A stretch of DNA of 64,000 nucleotides from Parietaria judaica. Its lineage: Eukaryota > Streptophyta > Magnoliopsida > Rosales > Urticaceae. The stretch covers positions 14,469,001 through 14,533,000 of the forward strand of contig OX940866.1 in the NCBI GenBank assembly GCA_954871525.1, given 5' to 3'. Every line of letters begins with the position of its first letter. Within the stretch, counting starts at the first letter, position 1. Made by a program: the position numbers and the translations under genes. This document shows, piece by piece, positions 51,020 through 64,000 of this stretch. The notes under the pieces were generated by a model. The model was given only the letters and a program-made list of their open reading frames with translations, ran no database searches and had not been told where the DNA came from.

Positions 51020-53655
51020 TGTTGGAATCACGTCTCGGATTCCATGAAAATTATCACGAAAATTAAAGCGGAATAACTTGTTATCCGTGCAACGGTCCGG
51101 ATATCGGATAATAACCACTTAACAAGATCTGATAAATATTATGTAATTTAATATTCATAAATCATTATTAATAATCTAGTCATAATAGGAAATAAATAGA
51201 AAGCAGTAAATGGTTGCATTTATGGTATGCATAAGGCCGTACCTCTAATGACGACTTCCGGCTGCGCGTTCTGAATCGGGCAGGGCTCTGCCGGTGCTGA
51301 GGGAAACTCCCGTGATCTTCCGGGATATTCTCCTGGAATCCTCGTACCGAAGCGTGGGCTTCGCCGGCAGGACTCCGTCGCAAAATTTAAACTGATGGTT
51401 CTTTTTAAGCTTCCGGAGAACTAAGTCTCTTAAGCCGAACCAGAAAGAGAGATCGGAGAGAAAATTCGCAGACCCTAAAGGAGAGGGAGAGTTCGAATTT
51501 TTCTCTGGGGAAAGGTGTGAAAAATGTGTAGAATGAGCCTCCTATTTATCGGCTCAAACCGTAACCGAATTTGAGAAATTCCCTCTCTTATTTTGGAATT
51601 TCATATATTATATATAATTAATTATCTCAATCCAATGGTCCAGATTTAATCTCATCTAAATCCAATGAATATAATTAATTAGGGATTTAATTAAATAAGA
51701 AATATTAGGATAAAATCAAAAATCCAATCTTATCATCTTATCTTTATAAATTCGAATTATATGTATATATATATATATATTAAAATTCGAATTATCATTA
51801 TCTAGATCCAACGGTTGAGGTAAATCTTTAAACCGATCTAATGGATCAAATTAGTTTAGGATAAAATCAAATATAAAAGATTTAATAAAAAACAATTTCG
51901 AATTTATCCATAACCATAATTCAAAAAATAATATAAATATATATAATTAATTAATTTCCAATCCGACGGTAAAGATTAAATCTTAGACCGATCTAACGGA
52001 TATAATTAATTAATCAAATTCGAAAAATGAAACTTGATCATCAAGTTATTAATTTCGAATTCATCAATATCCTAATCCAACGGTTGATATTAAATCATAA
52101 CCGATCCAATGGATTAAATTGATTTTAGGGTTTTTCTCAAATACCAAAACTTTTGGTACTTTTGCCGCAATTATGGAAAGACTAAAGTCTATCCATTCGA
52201 ATATGAATGGATCCATATTCAAAAGCCCAATTCGATTTCTACACAATATAATATATCAAAATATATTATTTTCATATTAATATAAATCTATTAATTATTG
52301 AATAATTATTAATTATACATTAATAATAAAATTCGAATAATTAAATTATATTAATATTCTCTGATCTCAATATCACACATTTAAATGTCATGGTGACACA
52401 CCATCATTTAAATTCGTGACATGTGATTTAATTTCATAGTTTACCGAAACGATCACAAACTTAGAAATTCTCTAAATCACAAACCGTACGTCGAAACGAC
52501 TCGGTTCCAAAAGCAAAGTTGCTTAGAATTTAATTTTCAACAACTTTAATGTTGACAGAGAATCCAAATTCTACTTTATTTTGTCAGTTAATTTCGGTTA
52601 CCAAGATATAGTACTTTTGCCACGCTACTGATAAAACTATCTGATGTCTGTCACAGACTTCAGTTTTATGAGTCTTGCAAAATGATCTTAAAAAAATTTC
52701 AATGTCTTTATCATGTACGTATCATCCGTTACGTAGGTATCCTGGGGACCATGGACCCGTATCACTTAAGCTCCAACGAACTGCTAGTTGTTCGTCAAAC
52801 CTCGAAGTGATTCCACTATAGACCCGAGGCTGCACTATTTAGTGATACAATATATATTATTCCCTTTATAATAGCAGGGTGTCCATTGATACAATTAAAT
52901 TCGGGTTATTGATCTTTCACTTGATGATCCACACACGAGCAGGCGGTTTCTACCGTTATGCCCCTCATTGCATTTTTCATCATTGACTCAGTCAGTAATA
53001 TTATGAGTGACCCACTTATGGTTTCGATTCATAAGTTGCGCACGGGTACCTCTCACTTCTCACCACCGACAATCAAGGGAATCATCATGACTCTGAAGAG
53101 AGCTGTGTGATGCCCATGTCTATGACCAAGCAACCCTTAACGGTTAAATCAAAGAACAATCAAGCCAGCAGCTCTGACTCAAGACCACTCAGGACTTAGA
53201 TCGAATATCCATTTGATCATCTACTAGTGACTCAACTCCAAGTTATCAGTGACGGTCTTATATGATAACTTCCGGAGTTTAAGTCAGGTCCAGTCCAGTA
53301 TGAAGACATTTCATACAAATTCACTTCTAGTGAGTGTGACACACACAAAATCCAGAATAAGATGTCACTTAGTCACATTAATGACCTTGTACGATTAATG
53401 GGCTCCCACCCAGTTAATCAGGTCACGGACATTTTAAGTTCATTTATTATGATTATTAATTCTTCTTCACATTGACTCTGTTGTGATAATAATTCATAAT
53501 TGCATCCTTTATGAACTAAGGATCAAACATTCTATTTTACTCTACCAGAAACTATAATAAGATTATCATAATAAGCATCATCTTTATTCAACGACTTGTC
53601 ATAATCTTTTACAAATGGATAAAAATATCTTGTTTAAGGACACATATGTCCAACA
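51020..53655 (-). mobile_element. Solo LTR, family D, long (probably Copia)
   Basis: On minus it runs TGTTGGACATATGTGTCC to CACGTGATTCCAACA style ends: plus-strand start TGTTGGAATCACGTC, end TATGTCCAACA. 2636 bp, target duplication GACTG exact at 51015-51019 and 53656-53660. The inverted TGTTGGA/TCCAACA ends fit plant Copia LTRs, though the length is unusual, so an additional unrecognised insertion inside it is possible. Confidence 0.82.
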
Positions 53656-53689
53656 GACTGTTGGTGTGCGAAACCACGTCAATACGTAT

Positions 53690-54391
53690 AATTTGTCTTC
53701 CTATTTAATAGGACTATTCAAATAATTATAAGTTAATCCAAAACTCTTCATTAAAATAACCAATCTTTACAAAAATATAAATATATATAAAAAAACTTCC
53801 CGTATGATATTTAGAGAATAAGTCATTACACTTTATTTCCTTATATGCATTGGCTTCAATCAACCTAATTGCATGTTATATGCGTTTATTATAAATAATA
53901 TATGAATTTAAACTAATTTTCTAAAAGCTAGCAAATTAAAAACCTAATTGTATGGTTTGAATTTAAGGAATTATCATTATATTTTCATAAGTTGTAAAAT
54001 TGTAATTACGAAACTCTAATTCTATAATAGAAAGTACGAAACTGTAACTACAAAACTATAATTAGAAACTGTAACAATATTTATGAATATTATTATGAAA
54101 ACTCCAATACGAAACCGCAACTGTAAATACGAAATTGTAATTACGGAACTGTAGTTATTCACTGTATAACTGTAGTTACGAAATTGTAATTACGAAACTG
54201 AAGCCACGAATATGTAATTACCAAACTGTAATTGTAAATACAAAACTGCAATTCGAAATGTATTTACCAAACTGTAACTTTTAAATACGAAATTGTAATT
54301 GTAAATTCGAAACTGTAACTGTAATTACCAATATACTTAGATACAAATATATTTTTGTTACACTTACGTAATTGTAGTTACAAATACGTTT
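53690..54391. repeat. AT-rich spacer with degenerate GAAACTGTAATTAC repeats
   Basis: From about 53990 to 54345 variants of ACGAAACTGTAATT (14-18 bp) recur some 20 times, often in direct tandem. No gene is seen. Confidence 0.7.
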
Positions 54392-54700
54392 ATGGTTGCT
54401 TTAGCGCGTTGTATGACTGCATCTTCGCCTTCGACGATTGCGTGTTCGCCATGGAGCGAGGGAAGTTCCTGTACCCGCAGAAGACCGTGTTCCCGCACGC
54501 ACTCTTTGGGGGCGTTGGCGGGTCCCCGGCGTTTGCGTTGGCGTCTGTGCGGTGGAGAACCGGCACTCCTCTCCCATCAGCCCCCACTCCGACGATAACT
54601 ACCAGCAGTAAGGCACCGAGATTCTCCGGCAAGGCAGCGGCGAGGATAATGACGATGAGTCGTGAAATGGGACATAAGGAGAGATGTTTGAAATGAAAAG
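54392..54700. other. GC-rich island of unknown origin, possible gene fragment
   Basis: About 300 bp of GC-rich DNA in very AT-rich surroundings. On + a frame reads CIFAFDDCVFAMERGKFLYP and continues to 54696. On - a frame reads LIVIILAAALPENLGALLLV, hydrophobic like a signal peptide, then a polar part with two Cys, but lacks an ATG in frame. The (GA)n tract at 54708-54732 would be a CT-rich leader on minus. I recognise neither product. A retained fragment of a secreted-protein gene on minus is one guess. Confidence 0.35.
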
Positions 54701-55265
54701 AGAGAGAGTGTGAACGAGAGAGAGAGAGAGAAATGAGGGGGTTAATTAATTAGATTTGATTTTGTATATTGATTTAAATTTGAAAAATAAGCATGAGATA
54801 TTACGGGAATATAAATTGGTCAACGAATAATAATAATAATAGGAAATAAATAGTATTATATATTTAAATCTGATAATTATATATGAGGGTTAGTTTGGGA
54901 ACCAAATCATTATAAATGGGCAAAAAGTGGTTTAATGAAAGTATGGGCAATTTTAAAAAGGTTTGTGTATATTTGGGCATTTCATGGGTTTTCCTTTAAA
55001 AAAAAATGTGAATTGTAGCTAAAAAAAATTGTGTGTACTGTCGATAATAGAAAACTCGATAAGTAACCTCGACGTAGATCGGTGATATGTATAGTTTTCA
55101 TATTTTAGACATAGCTCACTCATTTTTTGTCTAAATTTTATGACTAAACTCTCGTTTTGAAGCTAAGAGAAAGATCTACAACTTTATAGGTGTATGTTTA
55201 AGCAAAACACTTTTCTAAAAGGGTTGAAATAATTCAAAAGTTCCGTCTAAAAATTATATTCGTTT
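54701..55265. other. AT-rich spacer with (GA)n tract
   Basis: (GA)n at 54708-54732. Otherwise no feature is seen. Confidence 0.5.
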
Positions 55266-55860
55266 GTGCCAGGGTCGGATTCGGTTCCAAAACAAAGAGG
55301 AGGCCCAGATTGAACACAGACCCATCCGAAACAAAGATGCAAGGATCAGCCCCAACCTGGTGAAAGAAAATCAAGTCGCCCGAAGACTCTGTCATTGCCG
55401 AATGAAGGATGTCTTGCCCGTTCCAATGTGAATTGGGGTACGATCCAGTCTACTATGACGTCCGGGAAGGGCGTCCCATCCGAGTCCCGACCAAACAACA
55501 GCATCGGCTCACCCGAAAGAAGTTTGTCTCCCCAGGAGCGACATGACTTTGCACACATTCAATCCAAGTCACCCAAACAGATTCTAAGGGGACCACCAAA
55601 TTAGAGTTTTGCTAACACCTTATAATCAGAGCCCATTATGAGGCTCAAAACCTACCTATAAATAGTATAAGATTTCACTCGTAAAAGTCACGGATAGCCA
55701 ATTAAGATAAGTACTAAGTCCTTCAACCCAAAAAAGAGTACAAACTCTTATCTCAAGAACATTCTCTCTTTCCTTTTTCAGCCATTGCTGTACAAAATGA
55801 TAATCCAAGCTTGCACTCGGTTTTCTCCATAAGCACAGGTACTAAGGCAAAGGAATGAAA
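55266..55860 (+). mobile_element. LTR-like fragment (unclassified)
   Basis: A GC-richer 600-bp stretch with TATAAATAG at about 55657 and a downstream leader-like region. Composition and layout resemble an LTR promoter region of the gypsy type. No matching ends or target duplication were found, so it may be partial. Confidence 0.4.
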
Positions 55861-56077
55861 TGATTCAAAGGCATTTTTATAGCTATTTTCACTGTACCTC
55901 TCGCCTTCGTCTCTTCACTGTACTTCACGTACGATATAAAAGGAGGCGTACGGCCCTAATTTGTTCATCGAAGAACACCCTAAAAACGATATTTAGAGAT
56001 TTTTTATCCAATGCCGCACAAATGGTCTCTCACGACATTCCTCTCACCTCAATCTCTCCCACGATGCATTACAATTT

Positions 56078-56295
56078 TTGCGAATGGGTGGCACTATCGG
56101 CCAAGGTTACAATGCACTCTCGCATGACTTAGATATATCCAGTGTAAGAATAGGTGGCACTATTGGCCATTACAATAATGTGGCACTATTGGCCAAGTTT
56201 ACAATAATGTAAAGGGGGCACTCATTTTGAGTCCCACGAGGGTTTGAACCCATGACCTCTTGAATAGAGGAGTGGTGGAGTCACCACTTGGCCAA
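56078..56295 (-). mobile_element. tRNA-derived SINE, well preserved
   Basis: Read on minus: TTGGCCAAGTGG begins the element and contains a perfect A box (TGGCCAAGTGG). The B box is GGGTTCAAACCC about 45 nt further. The body is shared with the SINE at 37503. Target duplication TACAATTT at 56070-56077 and 56296-56303. The body contains a tandemly repeated TTGGCCAATAGTGCCAC-like segment. Its upstream edge lies only 112 bp before the PPR start codon. Confidence 0.9.
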
Positions 56296-56406
56296 TACAA
56301 TTTGTAATTTGATTGGTGATTAATCAAATAAGCAAATATTGTGGTAATTAGAATTAGTTAGCATAAGAAGTTGGAAGGCAAAAACCCAAGCAAAGTGTCG
56401 AGTCCG

Positions 56407-58008
56407 ATGAGACTCAGAGCTCTCTCCCTCGTCAAAGCATTCCACTTCTCCACCCACCCCTTCGTCTCCAACTCCGTCCACTGGGACGCTCTCCTCCGAG
56501 ACCGATGCCGCCGAGGGACCCTCCCCGCCGACGAGGCCTGGGCCCACTTCCACGCCATGCTCTCTCTCCCCTCCCCGCCCTCCGTGCGCTGCTTCAACCG
56601 CCTCCTCGCCGCGCTCTCCCACGCGGGTCACTTCGCCGCCGCCGTGGCCATGTTCGAGCGCCTCGCCGGCCGCGCCGACATCTGCACCGTCAACATCGCC
56701 GTCAAGTGCCTCTGCCGCTTGGGGGCCACGGGCCAGGCCTTCGCCGCCATGGGCACTGCTCTCAAGCGCGGCCTCTCCCCTGACGCCCACACGCTCGCCA
56801 CGCTCCTCCACGGCCTCTCCGCCGCCGGGCGCGTGAGCGAGGCCGCGGAGATGCTCTCACGCTCGGAGGAGATCGGCTGCGAGCTTAATGAGATTGCTTT
56901 CGCGGCGGTGATTGCGGGGCTCTGCCGGGCTGGGCAGACCGGGGAGGCTCTTGCGCTGCTCCGCCGGATGCAAGCGCCTTCGGCGGACTGCTTCGGGCCC
57001 GTGATCAACCGGCTTTGGAAGGACGGGAAAATCGACGATTCGTTTGCGTTGTTTAACGAGATGATTGCTGGGGGAGTTCGCCCGGACGTGGTTGTCTACA
57101 CGTCGGTAATTCATGGGCTGTGCGGCTCCGGGCGGTGGACGGAGGCCATGGCTGTGTTGGCCGGCATGGCCACAAGCGGAATTTCACCCAATTTGCGCAC
57201 GTACAGTGCGCTGATCGACTCGCTCTGCAAAGAGGCGAAAACCCGAGAAGCAGTTTCCATTCTCTCGCTGATGATCGGGAAAGGTTTACAGCCGGATGTC
57301 TACGTGTTCAATTCGCTGATATCCGGGCTATGCAAGGCCGGCCAATGGGGGAACGCCGTGCGGCTGCTGCGCAGCATGAAGCGGTGCGGCGTCTCCCCCG
57401 ATATTGTCACGCTGAACACAATGCTCGACGCACGCTGCAAGGATGGTGACGCCTTGGGTCCCCTCTCAGTGATGGAAGAGCTCACCGGCGAGGATATCTT
57501 CCCCGACAGTGTCGTCTTCGACTCGCTGATCGGGAGACTGTGTCGCCCGGAAGAGGCGGAGAGGTCGGCTGAGGGCACAGAGGTTCCGGAAGTGTCGCCG
57601 ACGATCCGAACTGTGAACATTGTCCTGAATGGTTTGGTCGAAAAAGGCATGGTGGAGAAAGCCCGGAAGCTGTTCGATAAAATGCTCGAACGGCAGCGAG
57701 AGGTTCACGTCATCACCTATAACATCTTGATCAAGGGGCATTGCGCGCAGGGCGACGTGGACAGCGCGCGAGGCCTCTTCGACGGCATGGTGGCGAGCGG
57801 CACTCAGCCGAGCACTGTATCGTACAACACGTTGGTCAATGGCTACGTGAAGGCGGGTCAGATCGACGTCGCCCTCGTGCTTTTGAAGGAGATGGTTCGG
57901 GGCGGGTTGGCGCCGGATCGCGTGACCCGGTTTATTTTGAAAGGAATTCATGCCCGTAGGCTTGGAACGCTGATACATGACATTAATAGTGGTTTAGCTC
58001 TGGGTTGA
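56407..58008 (+). CDS. Pentatricopeptide repeat protein, P class, intronless
   Basis: 533 aa from ATG 56407, chosen because the frame extending upstream has no other ATG. Roughly a dozen 35-residue PPR motifs run from about residue 55 to 520. Clear ones include VVYTSVIHGLCGSGRWTEAM, RTYSALIDSLCKEAKTREAV, YVFNSLISGLCKAGQWGNAV, ITYNILIKGHCAQGDVDSAR and VSYNTLVNGYVKAGQIDVAL. One repeat near 375-400 is shortened (RPEEAERSAEGTEVPEVSPT). There are no E, DYW or other C-terminal domains. P-class PPR proteins bind organellar RNA for stabilisation, splicing or translation. The short Arg/Ser/His-rich N-terminus could be a mitochondrial presequence. Codon third positions are strikingly GC-rich, unlike neighbouring genes. 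Confidence 0.94.
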   Translation: MRLRALSLVKAFHFSTHPFVSNSVHWDALLRDRCRRGTLPADEAWAHFHAMLSLPSPPSVRCFNRLLAALSHAGHFAAAVAMFERLAGRADICTVNIAVKCLCRLGATGQAFAAMGTALKRGLSPDAHTLATLLHGLSAAGRVSEAAEMLSRSEEIGCELNEIAFAAVIAGLCRAGQTGEALALLRRMQAPSADCFGPVINRLWKDGKIDDSFALFNEMIAGGVRPDVVVYTSVIHGLCGSGRWTEAMAVLAGMATSGISPNLRTYSALIDSLCKEAKTREAVSILSLMIGKGLQPDVYVFNSLISGLCKAGQWGNAVRLLRSMKRCGVSPDIVTLNTMLDARCKDGDALGPLSVMEELTGEDIFPDSVVFDSLIGRLCRPEEAERSAEGTEVPEVSPTIRTVNIVLNGLVEKGMVEKARKLFDKMLERQREVHVITYNILIKGHCAQGDVDSARGLFDGMVASGTQPSTVSYNTLVNGYVKAGQIDVALVLLKEMVRGGLAPDRVTRFILKGIHARRLGTLIHDINSGLALG

Positions 58009-58687
58009 GAAGGCCACTTTATGTAACTTGTATTACCTGAAATTCATTATTCTTTTCTCAGATATAAGACTATAAATCAATTCAATTTTCAGATGTGAAA
58101 AATGCAAACGAGAAAATAAAACAAGAACAAAGATAGAAACTGTAGAGACCCACAGGGCTGCTTTTTTTATTTTTTTATTTTTTTATTTTCAAGTTATTCA
58201 ATTCCGATACTTTGGCTACACAATTTACAGCAGAACTTCGTTAATAACTTCAAGTAATTTATATTGTCATTCGTTCTCAACGATATTATTAAATTAATAA
58301 TTTCGATGATATAATAATTTTTTATCTCACATTATTAATTATTAATTAAGCTTTGCAATGACAAAAAAAGAAATTAGAGTTTAAAATCAATCATATATGT
58401 ATCGATAACAAAGGACACGAGTTTTCTTGCTCTCAAAACACAAATTTTTGTATGATTTTCAGTAATAAAAAAGCCCAATCTCTCTGAGAAAATAATAAAA
58501 GATAAAAACTCCTCGCATTTCACATCAAATCCTTAATCTTTTCTTTCCCACTCTTTTTCCACCAATAACCAATTATCAACCCAACTATATCCCAAATCTA
58601 TGCTCATTTCTATTTACATAAATTAACACCCAGCTCCTCAATCCCACTTTGGTGGTCAAAAGGGCACAAACTTTATCTCTTTTTACT
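58009..58687. other. Convergent 3' intergenic region
   Basis: Holds the 3' UTRs of PPR (+) and DUF936 (-). AT-rich with a poly-T tract at about 58165-58190. No further gene. Confidence 0.55.
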
Positions 58688-62722
<4,035 letters not shown>

Positions 62723-64000
62723 TTTCGGAGAGCTTCGCAGTCGCAGACCATCACCACCACAAACAAACCCAGATGTGAGAAAAGTGACAAAAACAAGTTT
62801 GTTATACCGACAACTGAAAATACAAAAAAAAATCATAAAATAATGCCATTGAAGTGAAGATTAAGCAAACAAAACAAAACCCATTTCAGAAAAGGGCTTT
62901 CTTCATTTTTATAAAATAATAAGAAAATAAACCCAAATGGAAAATGAAGTAAAGAAGCTTACTTGTCCCCAGTTTTTTTTTTTTTTTTTCACGAGAAGCT
63001 TGCAATGCTCACGAGTGCTTCCTTTTGGAGCCGAAGAAAAGAAAGATTGAAGCTTTTTCTTTTTCTTCTTCTTCTTCTTCCTTTTTCTTGCTTGTTTTGC
63101 CCTATCGAGAAGAGAAGAGAGAGAGAGGGAAAGGTGAAGTGTTTTCCCCAGAAAAGAGAAGGGTTTGATTCAGATACACATGGGATCTATGTCATGTTCA
63201 TAGCTTCATACCATTATACATTTACTTATTAATTATCGTTTACTACAAATTTAAGACAGCTTTTTTAACAGAAGAGAGAGAGAGAGAGAGTGAAGATAAA
63301 ATTAAAAATTTTAAAAAAATTAAACAAGTGAATGGTGATCAAGGACAAAATATTTTTTCTACACCTGAAATAAAATCAAATTAACGTCGAGGAAGTCGAA
63401 ACGTTTCAAAAAAAGGTGTCGGAAATATATCGAGAATCGCTAATGTTTCTTTTTACATGATATTAAGATCGGACAAATTGATTATCGTCAAATTCGAGAA
63501 TACATCGATATATATAAATATATATTTAATTTATTTACTATTATTTTTCTTTAACTTGTAGACTTGTAGTATCATCATCTTCATTCAAGATATAGTAAAA
63601 GAGAAATTATTTTTGAGGACCGAATAAAGTATTTGAATGAAATTAATAAATGATTAATTATGAATTTGGAAAGAGATGATAGCAACTCACTCACCAACCT
63701 AGAAGAGGAAAAATCCTCAATTCACACTCTACACTTTGAGCTATGAAACTCTATGCTTTTCTAATCTTGCCCTAAATAAGATCTGATTTCATGAAAATGT
63801 TTAGGCACGAAGGGTGGTTTGTTTTTGTTTTGTGAGATTACAGATGTGAAGTGTGAAAAATGGGAGAGATGATTGATTGGGCAAAGGTGGTTCGATGATT
63901 GAACAAACGAGCTGTCAGTGTCTAATTCAGAAACACACATTCACACATGCGCATCATAACATGTTACGTATATTTTTATTTGAGATATTAGCGGTAAAAG
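62723..64000. other. DUF936 5' region and AT-rich end of window
   Basis: Upstream of the DUF936 ATG: CT/GAA-rich leader-like sequence at 63000-63130 (on minus, GAAGAAGAAGAAGAAAAAG), likely 5' UTR and core promoter, and a (GA)n tract at 63275-63291. The rest to 64000 shows no gene. Confidence 0.5.

Larger units (their letters stand above)
48783..53684 (+). mobile_element. Solo LTR, family A, interrupted by a hAT and another solo LTR
   Basis: Starts TGTTGATGTGCAAATTCG and ends ACCACGTCAATA, with target duplication CGTAT at 48778-48782 and 53685-53689. Own sequence is 48783-49672, 50941-51019 and about 53661-53684, roughly 990 bp. It is the same family as 38268-39124 (shared GAGGACGTAGTCAACTACCG). 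The terminal CA has become TA. Two later insertions with their own duplications account for the rest. Confidence 0.88.

Overview
This window looks like nuclear DNA of a eudicot plant. Five spliced or intronless genes have close relatives in Arabidopsis-type genomes: a ZRSR/RGH3 splicing factor, glyoxalase II, calreticulin-3, a P-class PPR protein and a DUF936 protein. The remainder is AT-rich and crowded with plant transposons: MULE, hAT, Helitron, Ty3/gypsy-type and probable Copia LTRs, LINE and tRNA-derived SINEs. I cannot name the species.

Layout. 1-~11.95 kb: a large decayed Mutator-like element (MULE). It holds a frameshifted transposase on +, a 355-bp tandem array, a convergent DUF1985-coiled coil-Ulp1-like pseudogene on -, and very many copies of the hexamer ACCGCT/AGCGGT. 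12.1-17.2 kb: nine-exon RGH3/ZRSR2-like gene (+) whose start codon lies about 200 bp from the MULE end. 17.2-21.3 kb: repeats, with two copies of a unit carrying 64-bp tandem repeats. 21.4-25.6 kb: eight-exon glyoxalase II gene (-). 26.2-31.4 kb: Ty3/gypsy (Tat-like) element with TSD TAAGG, a gag and protease remnant, and a deletion that removed pol and most of the 3' LTR. 31.7-34.2 kb: Helitron-like element. 35.3-37.7 kb: a hAT inside a hAT, another hAT, and a SINE. 38.3-40.6 kb: two solo LTRs. 41.2-47.4 kb: fourteen-exon calreticulin-3 gene (-) with a solo LTR in intron 12. 47.8-48.5 kb: 5'-truncated LINE. 48.8-53.7 kb: a solo LTR interrupted by a hAT and by a second solo LTR. 53.7-56.3 kb: AT-rich DNA, a GC island, an LTR-like fragment and a SINE. 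56.4-58.0 kb: PPR gene (+). 58.7-62.7 kb: DUF936 gene (-).

The genes do not form a pathway. Their likely compartments are the nucleus (minor-intron splicing), mitochondrion or plastid (glyoxalase II, probably PPR), and ER (calreticulin-3, glycoprotein quality control). DUF936 has no firm role. Exon models were built by hand from GT/AG sites with frame checked across every junction: RGH3 723 aa, GLX2 329 aa, CRT3 418 aa, DUF936 701 aa.

The most interesting non-genic signal is snRNA-type promoter architecture inside unrelated transposons. A USE motif (GTCCCACATNG) precedes a TATA box by 24 nt in both copies of one hAT family, the spacing of plant U6 (Pol III) promoters. In the gypsy LTR it precedes the TATA box by exactly 33 nt, twice in tandem, the spacing of plant Pol II snRNA promoters.
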